Under the pieces are notes generated by a model, which did no database searches, was not told the DNA's origin, and saw only the letters and a list, made by a program, of their open reading frames with translations. Source: Terriglobales bacterium (GTDB lineage Bacteria; Acidobacteriota; Terriglobia; Terriglobales; Acidobacteriaceae). Taken from it: a DNA stretch of 64,000 nucleotides. Each line of letters begins with the position of its first letter. Positions within the stretch are counted from its first letter, which is position 1. Positions 16,445 through 24,891 of this stretch are shown here, one piece after another. The stretch covers positions 1 through 64,000 of the forward strand of contig JAATGG010000090.1 of assembly GCA_015654835.1 (NCBI GenBank), given 5' to 3'. The position numbers and the translations under genes were made by a program.

Positions 16445-19258
16445 TCATTCTTTCTGATGCGCATTCAATTGATCGATCACGCGCTTCAGTTGATCTAATT
16501 TCTGTCCAGCCTCTCCAAGTTTGCCCGTGGCCGTCAGATGCTGGTAGTCATCGAAGTCTCGGGCGGCCTCTCCGATCAGCGCATGGATATCGGTAGAATG
16601 TTGAGGCATCCCAGCAGGAGAAGGCGTTGCTTGCGTCGATTCCGAGTTGCTTAGAGATGACTCCGTGCCACCAAATAGGGACGACAGTGCGGCCTCGAAT
16701 GTAGGTCCATACGCAAGCCGATCCTGCAAGGCGAGCACAACCAGACGCAATTCGGGCATCGGGCTGCGTTCCGCCTGCAAGTAAATTGGCTCCGCATACA
16801 AGAGCGCACGCCCCGAAGGAATAACCAGCAACGCTCCGCGCCGTACATGAGAGCCTTGTTGATTCCACAGCGTCAATTGACCCGAAAGCTGCGCATTCTG
16901 ATCGATGCGCGCCTCAATCTGCAGAGGCCCATCGACGAGCTTGGTCTTAGGAAAGTCATACACCGCCGATGTTCCATAGTGTTCCCCATCGCTACGTCCG
17001 GCAATCCATCCGATCAGGTTATTTCGATTGGCAGGCGTGAACGGAAGAATCTCGACATACTCAACGCTCGCTTCGCCTGGCAGCTTCATCAATACAAAGT
17101 TAGGTTCCATGGCCTGAGTCGCCTGCTGTCCCCCCTCGCTCATCCCGACCTCGGTGGCAACCGTCCATAAATCCTCGCGGTTATAGAACACGCCGGGGTT
17201 AGTCATGTGATAGAGGCCGTATACCTCTGCCTGTAACTTGAGCAGTAACTCCGGATAGCGCACATGCTTGCGCAGCGAAGCTGGCATTGCCGCAGCGTCT
17301 TTAAACAAGCTCGGAAAGATGCTGCGATAAGCTCCTAGAATCGGGTCTTCGTTGTCGAATACATAAAACGTCGTCGTTCCATCATATGCGTCCACGACGG
17401 CCTTCACGCTATTCCGCATGTAGTTCACGGAGTGATTATTGAGCGTGTAATGTGTCGAATAAGGATAATTGTCCGACACAGTGAAAGCATCCATGACCCA
17501 CGACAGGCGGCCATCCTCGCCCACCACCAGGTAAGGGTCCTGATCGAAGCTGAGAAACGGCGCCAGGGTAGCTACGCGTTCCCGCACATTGCGCCGCATC
17601 AATAGTCGGCTTTGTGCATTCACGTCATCGCTGAAAGGCAGTTTCCCCAGGTCGCCCCGATCGAACGCCAGCAGGATACGGCGCAGGAACCCGCCCACTG
17701 GAACACCGCCGTTGCCCTCGTACGAAGTAACGCTGTTGGTCTGGCCTTGCGGATAGTTGAACTCCTGCTGCCGCGTCTTCACATAGACATCGGTATTGGT
17801 CAGTTCTCCAAAATAAATCTCCGGCCGCGTCACGTTAAGCCCATGTACTGTGCTCTGGACCGGCATATTGCTTAACATCAGCGTGGGCAATCCTTCTGCA
17901 GTGAATCCGTTCACCGGATTCATGGTGACACCGTAGCCATGGGTATAAATCAATTTTTCATTGATCCAATTGCGACTGCTTTCCGGAAGTTTGTCTACAT
18001 TCAATTCGCGTGCAGCAAGCATCACCTGCCGCATCGATCCGTCGATTTCATAACGGTCGATATCAATATCAGGGAAATCGTAGTAAGTGCGGATCTCCTG
18101 AATTTGACGTAATGTATCTTGCAGCGCCTGCCAATCCCACAATCGAATATTCTGCAGCGTAGGCTGATTATTAGCCGGATCGGTCGCCTCCACCGTCGTC
18201 TCCGCAGGAAACTCGTGTCGCTGAAAACGATCGAGTCCATAAGCTCGCCGGGTGAACTCGATGTTCCGAGCAATATAAGGTTGCTCTCGAACCAGTTCGT
18301 TGGGTTTGACCAAGAAGCTGCTTACATACCAGCCCACCAAACCCAGTCCGGCATAACAAACCACTGCCGGAATGATCGATGCCAGGAGTAAGAAGCCGCC
18401 GGACCTGCGCATCGCATTGATCGCAGCGATTACTGCTCCCAGCACAAGTGCCGCTGATACCAGAAGCAAGCCCGTAATCGTTACGTGAGCATCGGTGTAA
18501 GTGACGCCGTCAAAGATCGTATGATGATCGAGCAAATGGTCAAATCGACCGACATATACATTCGCCGCCGTAACTAGCAAGAGAAATGCGACAGAGATAG
18601 AGAGCCCACGCCACTGCAGCCGCGTACCATCGTTTCCCTCACCGGTTAATGCACGCGATCCACCTGTAACGGCGATGAACAAAACAGCGAGGATGCATAA
18701 TAAGATGGCCAGCATAAGCAACCAGCCGATAATCAAATGCCACGCCGGCAAAGTGAAGAGATAGAAATTCAGCGGCCGGTCAAAAATTGGATCGACGACA
18801 TTTCCTGTAGAACGCGGCGCATACCAAAGAAGGGCTAGCGCCGGCCAATCCGATGACATCGCTGCGCCTGCACCGACCGCAACAACCAACGAAACGCCTG
18901 CCGCCGCTGCGCGCAGAACAGGCTCAATGGGTAGATTCACCGACCGTCCCGCAACGAAGATCGTATGATTGCTGGGCAACTCTCCGGCGTGAGACCACTT
19001 GAGGCCAGAAAACGCGCCATATAAAATGGCAAACGTCGCCACTGCAAAGACCACAAAGATGCCCCACTGCAGGCCCCGGGCTCTCCAAAACACGTCGCTG
19101 TAGCCGACCGATTGAAACCAAAGCAAATCAACCCAATAAGACAGGGCTGTTCGGCTTCCAATCACGACAACGGCAATCACAATGAAAAAGAGAAGAAGTC
19201 CTCGGCGGCCACGACCCTGCGGGCGCACTGGCTTCGGCCGAATAATGGAATCATGCAA
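16445..19258 (-). CDS. UPF0182-family large membrane protein
   Basis: A 937-residue protein of the UPF0182/COG1615 family, function unknown. About seven transmembrane helices fill residues 20-330 (for example GLLLFFIVIAVVVIGSRTAL and WQGIFVVFAVATFAIL-like segments). A large extracytoplasmic domain then begins near the family motif QPYIARNIEFTRRAYGLDRF and runs through ELNVDKLPESSRNWINEKL, YTHGYGVTMNP and RSIFPSLFKDAAAMP. Family proteins are 900-1000 residues, so it is complete. The start appears to be a TTG at 19258 next to GGAG; the spacing is short, and a GTG about nine codons further in is an alternative. Confidence 0.88.
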   Translation of the reverse strand: MHDSIIRPKPVRPQGRGRRGLLLFFIVIAVVVIGSRTALSYWVDLLWFQSVGYSDVFWRARGLQWGIFVVFAVATFAILYGAFSGLKWSHAGELPSNHTIFVAGRSVNLPIEPVLRAAAAGVSLVVAVGAGAAMSSDWPALALLWYAPRSTGNVVDPIFDRPLNFYLFTLPAWHLIIGWLLMLAILLCILAVLFIAVTGGSRALTGEGNDGTRLQWRGLSISVAFLLLVTAANVYVGRFDHLLDHHTIFDGVTYTDAHVTITGLLLVSAALVLGAVIAAINAMRRSGGFLLLASIIPAVVCYAGLGLVGWYVSSFLVKPNELVREQPYIARNIEFTRRAYGLDRFQRHEFPAETTVEATDPANNQPTLQNIRLWDWQALQDTLRQIQEIRTYYDFPDIDIDRYEIDGSMRQVMLAARELNVDKLPESSRNWINEKLIYTHGYGVTMNPVNGFTAEGLPTLMLSNMPVQSTVHGLNVTRPEIYFGELTNTDVYVKTRQQEFNYPQGQTNSVTSYEGNGGVPVGGFLRRILLAFDRGDLGKLPFSDDVNAQSRLLMRRNVRERVATLAPFLSFDQDPYLVVGEDGRLSWVMDAFTVSDNYPYSTHYTLNNHSVNYMRNSVKAVVDAYDGTTTFYVFDNEDPILGAYRSIFPSLFKDAAAMPASLRKHVRYPELLLKLQAEVYGLYHMTNPGVFYNREDLWTVATEVGMSEGGQQATQAMEPNFVLMKLPGEASVEYVEILPFTPANRNNLIGWIAGRSDGEHYGTSAVYDFPKTKLVDGPLQIEARIDQNAQLSGQLTLWNQQGSHVRRGALLVIPSGRALLYAEPIYLQAERSPMPELRLVVLALQDRLAYGPTFEAALSSLFGGTESSLSNSESTQATPSPAGMPQHSTDIHALIGEAARDFDDYQHLTATGKLGEAGQKLDQLKRVIDQLNAHQKE

Positions 19259-19515
19259 ATCTCCACCCCAGCTAGACCGATTCTTCTATCTGCGAGTGGA
19301 CTGCACCGCAATGGGCGGCACTCATGCAGTTCCTGGACTCAAGATTGAATGGTCTCAGCAACTCCATCCTAGTCTTCTTCACGCCTCTGCGCAGAGGAAA
19401 TGCCCCCGCAAGTTGAACACTGGGTTACAGGGCGACTCGGAGGCACGATATTACGGTCGTTCCAGTCGGAACGGCCTATCTTGTAATCATTTTCGCTGGC
19501 ACAGGCCCATCGGCA

Positions 19516-20664
19516 TTACCATTCAGCCACACTGCCATCCTTGTGCCGCCAAACGGGATTGCGCCAGCGATGACCCACTGCAGCACGCTCTCGCACATAC
19601 TCTTCGTTCACCTCAATCCCCAACCCGGGACCGCGAGGAATCGTCACATAGCCATCTTGATACAAAAAAACACCGCGATCCTTCACATAATCGAGTAAAT
19701 CGTTTTCCCGGTTATAGTGGATTCCAAGACTCTGCTCTTGAATAAATGCGTTGTAACATACTGCATCTAATTGCAGGCAGGCAGCGAGCGCAATCGGGCC
19801 GAGAGGACAATGCAACGCCAATGCAACATCGTATGCCTCTGCCATGGTAGCAATCTTCCGTACTTCCGTAATACCTCCGGCGTGCGATGCATCTGGCTGG
19901 ATAATGTCCACGAAGCCCTCGCTGAGAATACGCTTGAAATCCCAGCGAGAATACAATCTCTCTCCCAATGCAATAGGAGCGCTGCAAAGTGCGGCGATCT
20001 CCCTCAGTGCCTCAGCATTCTCGCTCAGTACCGGTTCTTCGATAAACATCAATTTGAACGGCTCAAGCTCTTTCACCAAAACTTTTGCCATTGCCTTGTG
20101 TACTCTGCCATGGAAATCGATCCCTATGCCTCTGTCCGGTCCTAACACGCCGCGAACAGCAGCCACATTGGCAAGCACACCATCAACCTTGGCGTGCGTA
20201 TCCACATACTGCAATTCTTCGGTGGCGTTCATCTTGACTGCGGTAAACCCAGCACCCACCGCGCTCCGAGCCGCTTCTGCTGTGTCCGCCGGTCTATCCC
20301 CGCCAATCCACGAGTAAACGCGAATCTTATCCCGTACTGGACCGCCGAGTAGCTCACTCACTGGAACAGAAAGAGCTTTTCCTTTGATATCCCACAGTGC
20401 CTGGTCGATCCCTGCAATCGCACTCATGTGAGTGCCACCGCCGCGATAAAACCCGCCACGATACATCACTGTCCACAAATCTTCGATGTTGCGAGGGTCT
20501 TTGCCGATAAGATAATCGGATAACTCATCGACCATGGCAGCAACACTCTGCGCCCGTCCTTCGAGAACTGGCTCACCCCAACCGGAGATGCCTTCATCGG
20601 TTTCAATCTTGAGAAATAGCCACCGAGGCGGAACTGCGAAGGTTGAAAGCTGTGTGATTTTCAT
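19516..20664 (-). CDS. dgoD: D-galactonate dehydratase
   Basis: A 382-residue enolase-superfamily enzyme, identical in length to E. coli DgoD, that converts D-galactonate to 2-keto-3-deoxygalactonate. Family marks are the start [19 protein letters not shown], the catalytic and metal-binding segment [13 protein letters not shown], the metal-binding Glu of LMFIEEPV and [18 protein letters not shown], the catalytic His of [12 protein letters not shown], and EQSLGIHYN. It is the last gene of a five-gene minus-strand run, 24 bases after dgoA. Confidence 0.95.
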   Translation of the reverse strand: MKITQLSTFAVPPRWLFLKIETDEGISGWGEPVLEGRAQSVAAMVDELSDYLIGKDPRNIEDLWTVMYRGGFYRGGGTHMSAIAGIDQALWDIKGKALSVPVSELLGGPVRDKIRVYSWIGGDRPADTAEAARSAVGAGFTAVKMNATEELQYVDTHAKVDGVLANVAAVRGVLGPDRGIGIDFHGRVHKAMAKVLVKELEPFKLMFIEEPVLSENAEALREIAALCSAPIALGERLYSRWDFKRILSEGFVDIIQPDASHAGGITEVRKIATMAEAYDVALALHCPLGPIALAACLQLDAVCYNAFIQEQSLGIHYNRENDLLDYVKDRGVFLYQDGYVTIPRGPGLGIEVNEEYVRERAAVGHRWRNPVWRHKDGSVAEW

Positions 20665-20688
20665 CGATTATGTTTCTCTCTCAGTTCC

Positions 20689-21315
20689 TTATTGCGCTGT
20701 GGCCAAGCACCATGCCCGTACCAATGCCTGTGCACGCTGTGCAACTTCTTCGACGCTCATGCCCGGCTTATAAAGTGCAGATCCTACACCAAACCCGACC
20801 GCTCCGGCACGGACAAAACCATCGATATTCTCCGGCGAAATTCCGCCTACCGGAATAAGTCCAACCGAACGCGGCAAAACAGACAACCATGCCCTCAGAG
20901 TCGCTGGCCCAAGTAGATCCGCCGGAAAGATCTTCAAGAAGTTTGCTCCCGCCGCAAACGCGGCAAACGCTTCCGTCGCTGTAGCCACGCCGGGCAGTAC
21001 GTCGAGGCCCGCGGCCTTGGCAGCATCAATTACTTTGACATCTCCATGAGGCATCACGATCAGCGAGCCTCCCACGGCCCGAACCGCATCGACCTGCGCA
21101 GGAAGATAGACTGTTCCGGCACCTACCACGCAGTCGGCTGGAAGCTTCTGCCGGATGAGATTGATACTCTCGATCGGCTCTGGAGAGTTGAGAGGGACCT
21201 CGATGACCCGAAAGCCAGCGCGGTATAATCCATCGGCGATCGGCTGTGCCTGCTTCGGTTCAATCCCCCGCAGGATAGCAATAAGTCCGCAATGCCGCAA
21301 CGCTTCATTTAACAT
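20689..21315 (-). CDS. dgoA: 2-dehydro-3-deoxy-6-phosphogalactonate aldolase
   Basis: A 208-residue class I aldolase of the KDPG family that cleaves the phosphorylated keto-deoxy sugar acid to pyruvate and glyceraldehyde 3-phosphate. The catalytic Glu is in GFRVIEVPLNSPEP and the Schiff-base Lys in NFLKIFPADLLGPA; GAGTVY and PVGGISPEN complete the barrel signature. The PLNSPEP and ADLLGP wording matches galactonate-pathway aldolases rather than KDPG aldolases. The ATG at 21315 overlaps the end of dgoK by 11 bases, indicating translational coupling; an in-frame upstream codon exists at 21333. Confidence 0.93.
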   Translation of the reverse strand: MLNEALRHCGLIAILRGIEPKQAQPIADGLYRAGFRVIEVPLNSPEPIESINLIRQKLPADCVVGAGTVYLPAQVDAVRAVGGSLIVMPHGDVKVIDAAKAAGLDVLPGVATATEAFAAFAAGANFLKIFPADLLGPATLRAWLSVLPRSVGLIPVGGISPENIDGFVRAGAVGFGVGSALYKPGMSVEEVAQRAQALVRAWCLATAQ

Positions 21316-22360
21316 GATATGGCTCTCTCGCAATCATATCGTCCGCGATCGTTAAGGGTGAAATGAGACCAGCCTGCGTGGCCACTTGCCACAAACCACG
21401 CGCGGCAGCCTGCACGATCGTTGTGACGCCATCCTTGTCATTCAATTCGAGCGCGCGCCGATAGCGGGCACATAGTGCCGAATCCCCAACTAATACGATA
21501 GAATCGTCTGTCTGCTTCGGCGAAATGTGAAAATGAGAGTGAAGACTTGCGAGTGCACGAATCTCGTGTCCGATCAAAATTCCAGAGAGAAAATCCGGCT
21601 GTTCTTCTGGATCAAGATTCCCTATGAGTCCCAGGGTGCGGACGCTAAAGATATTTGACAATACGCCCAGAGAACCTGCTTCACTCAGTGCAATCTTTAC
21701 CCCGCGATCAAATGCCTCGCCCATACGGCCGGAACCCACACTATATTTCATCGTGAGGCCAAGAACCGTGTGAGTGCGGAGTGCAGCATAGACCTCCCCG
21801 GTCATAAATGTCTCGAAGTCCTCGACAGTACGGCCACTTACGTAGGCCCATTTCGAGTGCGTGCCGGGCATCCCAATCAGAACTCTCCCTGTGAAGGCTG
21901 CGGAGTCTCTCATAGCAAGCGCGCCGGCAATTTCAGTTTCCTCGCCACGCATCACATTCACTAATCCGGTGCGTCGAATGAGTCCGGGCACAATATAGAT
22001 TGCGCGCCCATAAGCATTCGGTACTTGCGTGAGATGGCCTCCTAAACTGCCGATATCGAATGGAACCTCAAGATAGGGTGCTTCGCACCATCCCTGTGCA
22101 CTCCCGATCATGCCCGAAGCAAGAATAGGCAGCAACGGCGCTCCCGCTTTCCAGTCTCCACAAGCCTGTTCGAATGCAGCCTCAAACGCCGCGCGCAGCC
22201 CCACACCGGTTTCTTCCGATGCCCTTTGCACATGCATAATGCCTAGTTCGAGTGATCGTTCCTCAAGAATGCTTCCGGAGGTTCCAAGAAGATACGCCCT
22301 GAGCGATGAGGTTCCCCAATCTAGGGCAATTAATTGTGCTTTATTTAGGTTGTACTCCAT
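21305..22360 (-). CDS. dgoK: 2-dehydro-3-deoxygalactonokinase
   Basis: A 351-residue sugar-acid kinase that phosphorylates 2-keto-3-deoxygalactonate at C6. Visible features are IALDWGTSSLRAYLL near the N-terminus (phosphate-binding loop), LASGMIGSAQGWCEAPYLEVP, VLIGMPGTHSKWA with the substrate and phosphate contacts, TFMTGEVYAAL and ILIGHEIRAL. These define the DgoK family. The ATG at 22360 opens the conserved region; the frame continues upstream without similarity. It is preceded by the transporter gene (95-base gap) and overlaps dgoA. Confidence 0.93.
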   Translation of the reverse strand: MEYNLNKAQLIALDWGTSSLRAYLLGTSGSILEERSLELGIMHVQRASEETGVGLRAAFEAAFEQACGDWKAGAPLLPILASGMIGSAQGWCEAPYLEVPFDIGSLGGHLTQVPNAYGRAIYIVPGLIRRTGLVNVMRGEETEIAGALAMRDSAAFTGRVLIGMPGTHSKWAYVSGRTVEDFETFMTGEVYAALRTHTVLGLTMKYSVGSGRMGEAFDRGVKIALSEAGSLGVLSNIFSVRTLGLIGNLDPEEQPDFLSGILIGHEIRALASLHSHFHISPKQTDDSIVLVGDSALCARYRRALELNDKDGVTTIVQAAARGLWQVATQAGLISPLTIADDMIAREPYHVK

Positions 22361-22455
22361 TCGATTTTCTCGCTTCCCTTTTGTTAACGACTCTCGGCAA
22401 GCTGAAAATGAGCCGCTCATTCACCTTCCGTGCACATCGAAGCATATACCAAACC

Positions 22456-23754
22456 TCAGCATTCAGCCATCCTCTCGATCTTCCCCAGCAGGCATATATA
22501 CCCAACGATCCCAATGACCAGATAGATCGCCGATACACCGAAAGCCCACGCAAAGGATCGATGGGCCGTTACTAAATATCCAGTAATAACGGGCGCCGCA
22601 ATCCCCGATATCTGGTTTGAGAAATTGATGATGCCGCCAACCTTGCCCACATTCTCCCTGCTCGCAATGAGAGAGGGAATCGACCATCCGACTGGTGAAG
22701 CCGCGGCCAGTCCACCAATGGAGATGCTAATCCAGATCAACGCACGCGAGGCACTATGCGCATTGGCAGCTCCCAAAATGCCAAGTCCACAAGCAGTTCC
22801 ACCTATGAGGATGACCTTCCTGACGCGGTTTGCATTCCAACCCCGTCGAATCAACGTGTCTACCAGCCAACCGCCAATTACAACATCGGTGGCGGTCGCA
22901 AAGAGCCATGGCGCACTGGTGTATAAAAATGAATGAAGCAGATCGATATGCAGAGCAAAGGACAAGTAACTGGGCAGCCATGTGAGGAGTAGATAGAACA
23001 CGTAGTTATATGCGCCGAACCCCAGAGCAAGGCCTAATACCTTACGTTGTCTTAGAAGGTTCCCCAGCGAAGTCCTTACGGGCGATTGAATATCCGCCGT
23101 CTCAGCGGGACTGGTTTTTTCGGCGATATATCGCCGCTCGCATTCGGTCAACTTAAGATCTTCATCAGGATCTCGATAGGTGTGCCAGAAAAGGATAAAG
23201 TACAAAAGACTAATGACTCCAGTGATGGCAAAGCTCCAGCGCCAGCCTGCCTTGAGTAGGATAATGCCGATAATTGGCACACCAATTCCCGACGCGAATT
23301 TTGCCGCGGCGTCGAATATCGCAGTAGCAAGACTGCGCTCCTTTGAGACAAACCAGCTACCCACCGCTTTCGCATTTGCGGGGAAGGTCGGTGCTTCTCC
23401 CACTCCAAGCAGTAGCCTGGCCGCAAATAAGCCATTTAGCCCCGTAGAAACTGCAGCGCCGAACGAGGCAATGCTCCACAAAAACGAACTAACTCGCCCT
23501 ATGCGGCGAACACCGAACTTATCAAGCAGGACGCCGACTGGCAACTGGCATAAAGCATAGGTCCAGTTATAGGCACCTGAAAGATAGCCGAAGGTGATGT
23601 CCGACATTCCAAAGGCGGCATATAAGGACGCGTGCGAGACCGATAGGTTCACTCTGTCGAAGTAGTTGACAAGAACGCCGAATCCCAGCAGCCAGGCGAT
23701 TCGCCATCGGCGGCGCGGTACCCTCACATGCCTGTCGGTTTTCAGAGCGATCAT
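22456..23754 (-). CDS. MFS sugar-acid transporter (ACS family, galactonate type)
   Basis: A 432-residue inner-membrane symporter with twelve helices of the anion:cation symporter family, which includes DgoT and ExuT. Supporting motifs are GFGVLVNYFDRVNLSVS in helix 1, YNWTYALCQLPVGVLLDKFGVRRIG (the loop 2-3 signature), GVGEAPTFPANAKAVGSWF, and LLTWLPSYL in the second half. Its place among dgo genes makes D-galactonate the likely substrate, taken up with protons. The ATG at 23754 lies two bases after the stop of the VOC gene, implying co-translation. Confidence 0.9.
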   Translation of the reverse strand: MIALKTDRHVRVPRRRWRIAWLLGFGVLVNYFDRVNLSVSHASLYAAFGMSDITFGYLSGAYNWTYALCQLPVGVLLDKFGVRRIGRVSSFLWSIASFGAAVSTGLNGLFAARLLLGVGEAPTFPANAKAVGSWFVSKERSLATAIFDAAAKFASGIGVPIIGIILLKAGWRWSFAITGVISLLYFILFWHTYRDPDEDLKLTECERRYIAEKTSPAETADIQSPVRTSLGNLLRQRKVLGLALGFGAYNYVFYLLLTWLPSYLSFALHIDLLHSFLYTSAPWLFATATDVVIGGWLVDTLIRRGWNANRVRKVILIGGTACGLGILGAANAHSASRALIWISISIGGLAAASPVGWSIPSLIASRENVGKVGGIINFSNQISGIAAPVITGYLVTAHRSFAWAFGVSAIYLVIGIVGYICLLGKIERMAEC

Positions 23755-23756
23755 CT

Positions 23757-24686
23757 TTACCAGTTTGTCGATGGCCCAGGCTGAGGTCCGCTATAAGGCG
23801 TGCAGCACGGCTCTTTCGCCGGCTGAAATTCCATGATCTCTGCCCTGGTTCCGTCTGGATCGCGGAGGCTAAGCTGCCACTTGCCATCTACTCCAAGCAG
23901 AGGGGATGGTCCTTGCGCAGAAGGAGCCCATCCCTTCAGCCTCAATTGCTTCTCCAGTTCCGCAATGCTCACCACGCCCGGCGCAAAGTGATTCGCGCTC
24001 CCCAATTGCTCGCGGGAGGGAGCGGCCGGCAGATAGAGCATATATTCCAGCCAGTCGGTTCCATTAGGAACCTGCATCATGACCCAGTCGATATGGCTTG
24101 CATTCATGCCGCCCTGCCAATACAAATGAAATCCGAGAATATCTTGATAGAAATGATCGGCTTTCGCGCGGTCCCGAATGACAAACCCCACGTGAATGAT
24201 ATGTGAACTTAGCTGTGTCGAAGCATCAAGCGGAGCCTTCGGCCCATGCCCATCTTCCTGAATGAACTGAATCCTGTTTCCTTCTGGGTCATCTACTTGA
24301 AAGAACCGGATTCCATCCGGCTTAACAGTAATTGCGTCAGGAATGGTAACTCCATTCGCAGCGAGAAATCGGCGAAGAGACTCTGCGTCGCTTGTAGAAA
24401 AGCCTATATTATAAAGGCGATTGACTAGATTCTTGCTTGGCGGCGATAGTAACTCGATATACTGCAGATGATTGGCATAGAAGCGAACGCCGGACTGCGT
24501 ACTTTCTGCCGGTACTTGTTCCCATCCCAGAATGGAATGATAAAATTGCTGCGATTTGGCCAAGTCATCTGCATAAAGAGTCATATGCGAGATGCCCGTA
24601 ATGGCAGGTCTAGTTCCTTTCACCTGCTGGCAATAAGCGGCACAGGGCAAGACGAACGCAAAAAGCAAGATTAGTGAGCGCGGCAT
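23757..24686 (-). CDS. Secreted two-domain VOC (glyoxalase-fold) protein
   Basis: A 309-residue protein with a signal peptide (about 1-19, ending CAAYCQ) and four beta-alpha-beta modules, making two vicinal-oxygen-chelate domains. Candidate metal ligands are His of GISHMTLYADDL, Glu of QYIELL, His of IIHVGFVIRD and Glu of RAEIMEF. The fold supports metal-dependent lyase, isomerase, dioxygenase or hydrolase chemistry; which one is not evident. GGAGAAATGAAG precedes the ATG at 24686. It is the first gene of the dgo run, so its activity should concern the same substrate, outside the cytoplasm. Confidence 0.8.
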   Translation of the reverse strand: MPRSLILLFAFVLPCAAYCQQVKGTRPAITGISHMTLYADDLAKSQQFYHSILGWEQVPAESTQSGVRFYANHLQYIELLSPPSKNLVNRLYNIGFSTSDAESLRRFLAANGVTIPDAITVKPDGIRFFQVDDPEGNRIQFIQEDGHGPKAPLDASTQLSSHIIHVGFVIRDRAKADHFYQDILGFHLYWQGGMNASHIDWVMMQVPNGTDWLEYMLYLPAAPSREQLGSANHFAPGVVSIAELEKQLRLKGWAPSAQGPSPLLGVDGKWQLSLRDPDGTRAEIMEFQPAKEPCCTPYSGPQPGPSTNW

Positions 24687-24867
24687 AAAGACTTCATTTC
24701 TCCGATGAACTTTGTAAACATTCAGGACACCCGGCGAACTGCAAGTGCATCCGCACAAATACTACATGCTTTTCTCAGACACTGTAGTCAAAATAAGAAG
24801 CCTTCACCTGTAATCCAGGATGCAAATGCTTAGCCTTCAGGCGCACATGCGGTTCGTTCCATTCAAC

Positions 24868-24882
24868 GTAAGATTTTCTTAC
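24868..24882 (-). other. Short perfect dyad after the GH-A gene
   Basis: gtaaga and tcttac flank three bases, 10 bases beyond the stop of the GH-A glycosidase gene. The stem is too short and lacks a T-run for a confident terminator; it could also be an operator for the dgo operon, whose promoter must lie between here and 24686. Confidence 0.25.
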
Positions 24883-24891
24883 AGCTACCTG

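Noticed and set aside
24759-24791. Minus-strand promoter of the dgo operon (TTGACT with TAGTAT)
   Set aside because: The spacing of 21 bases is too long for a normal promoter, and no better pair was found, so no promoter was annotated.
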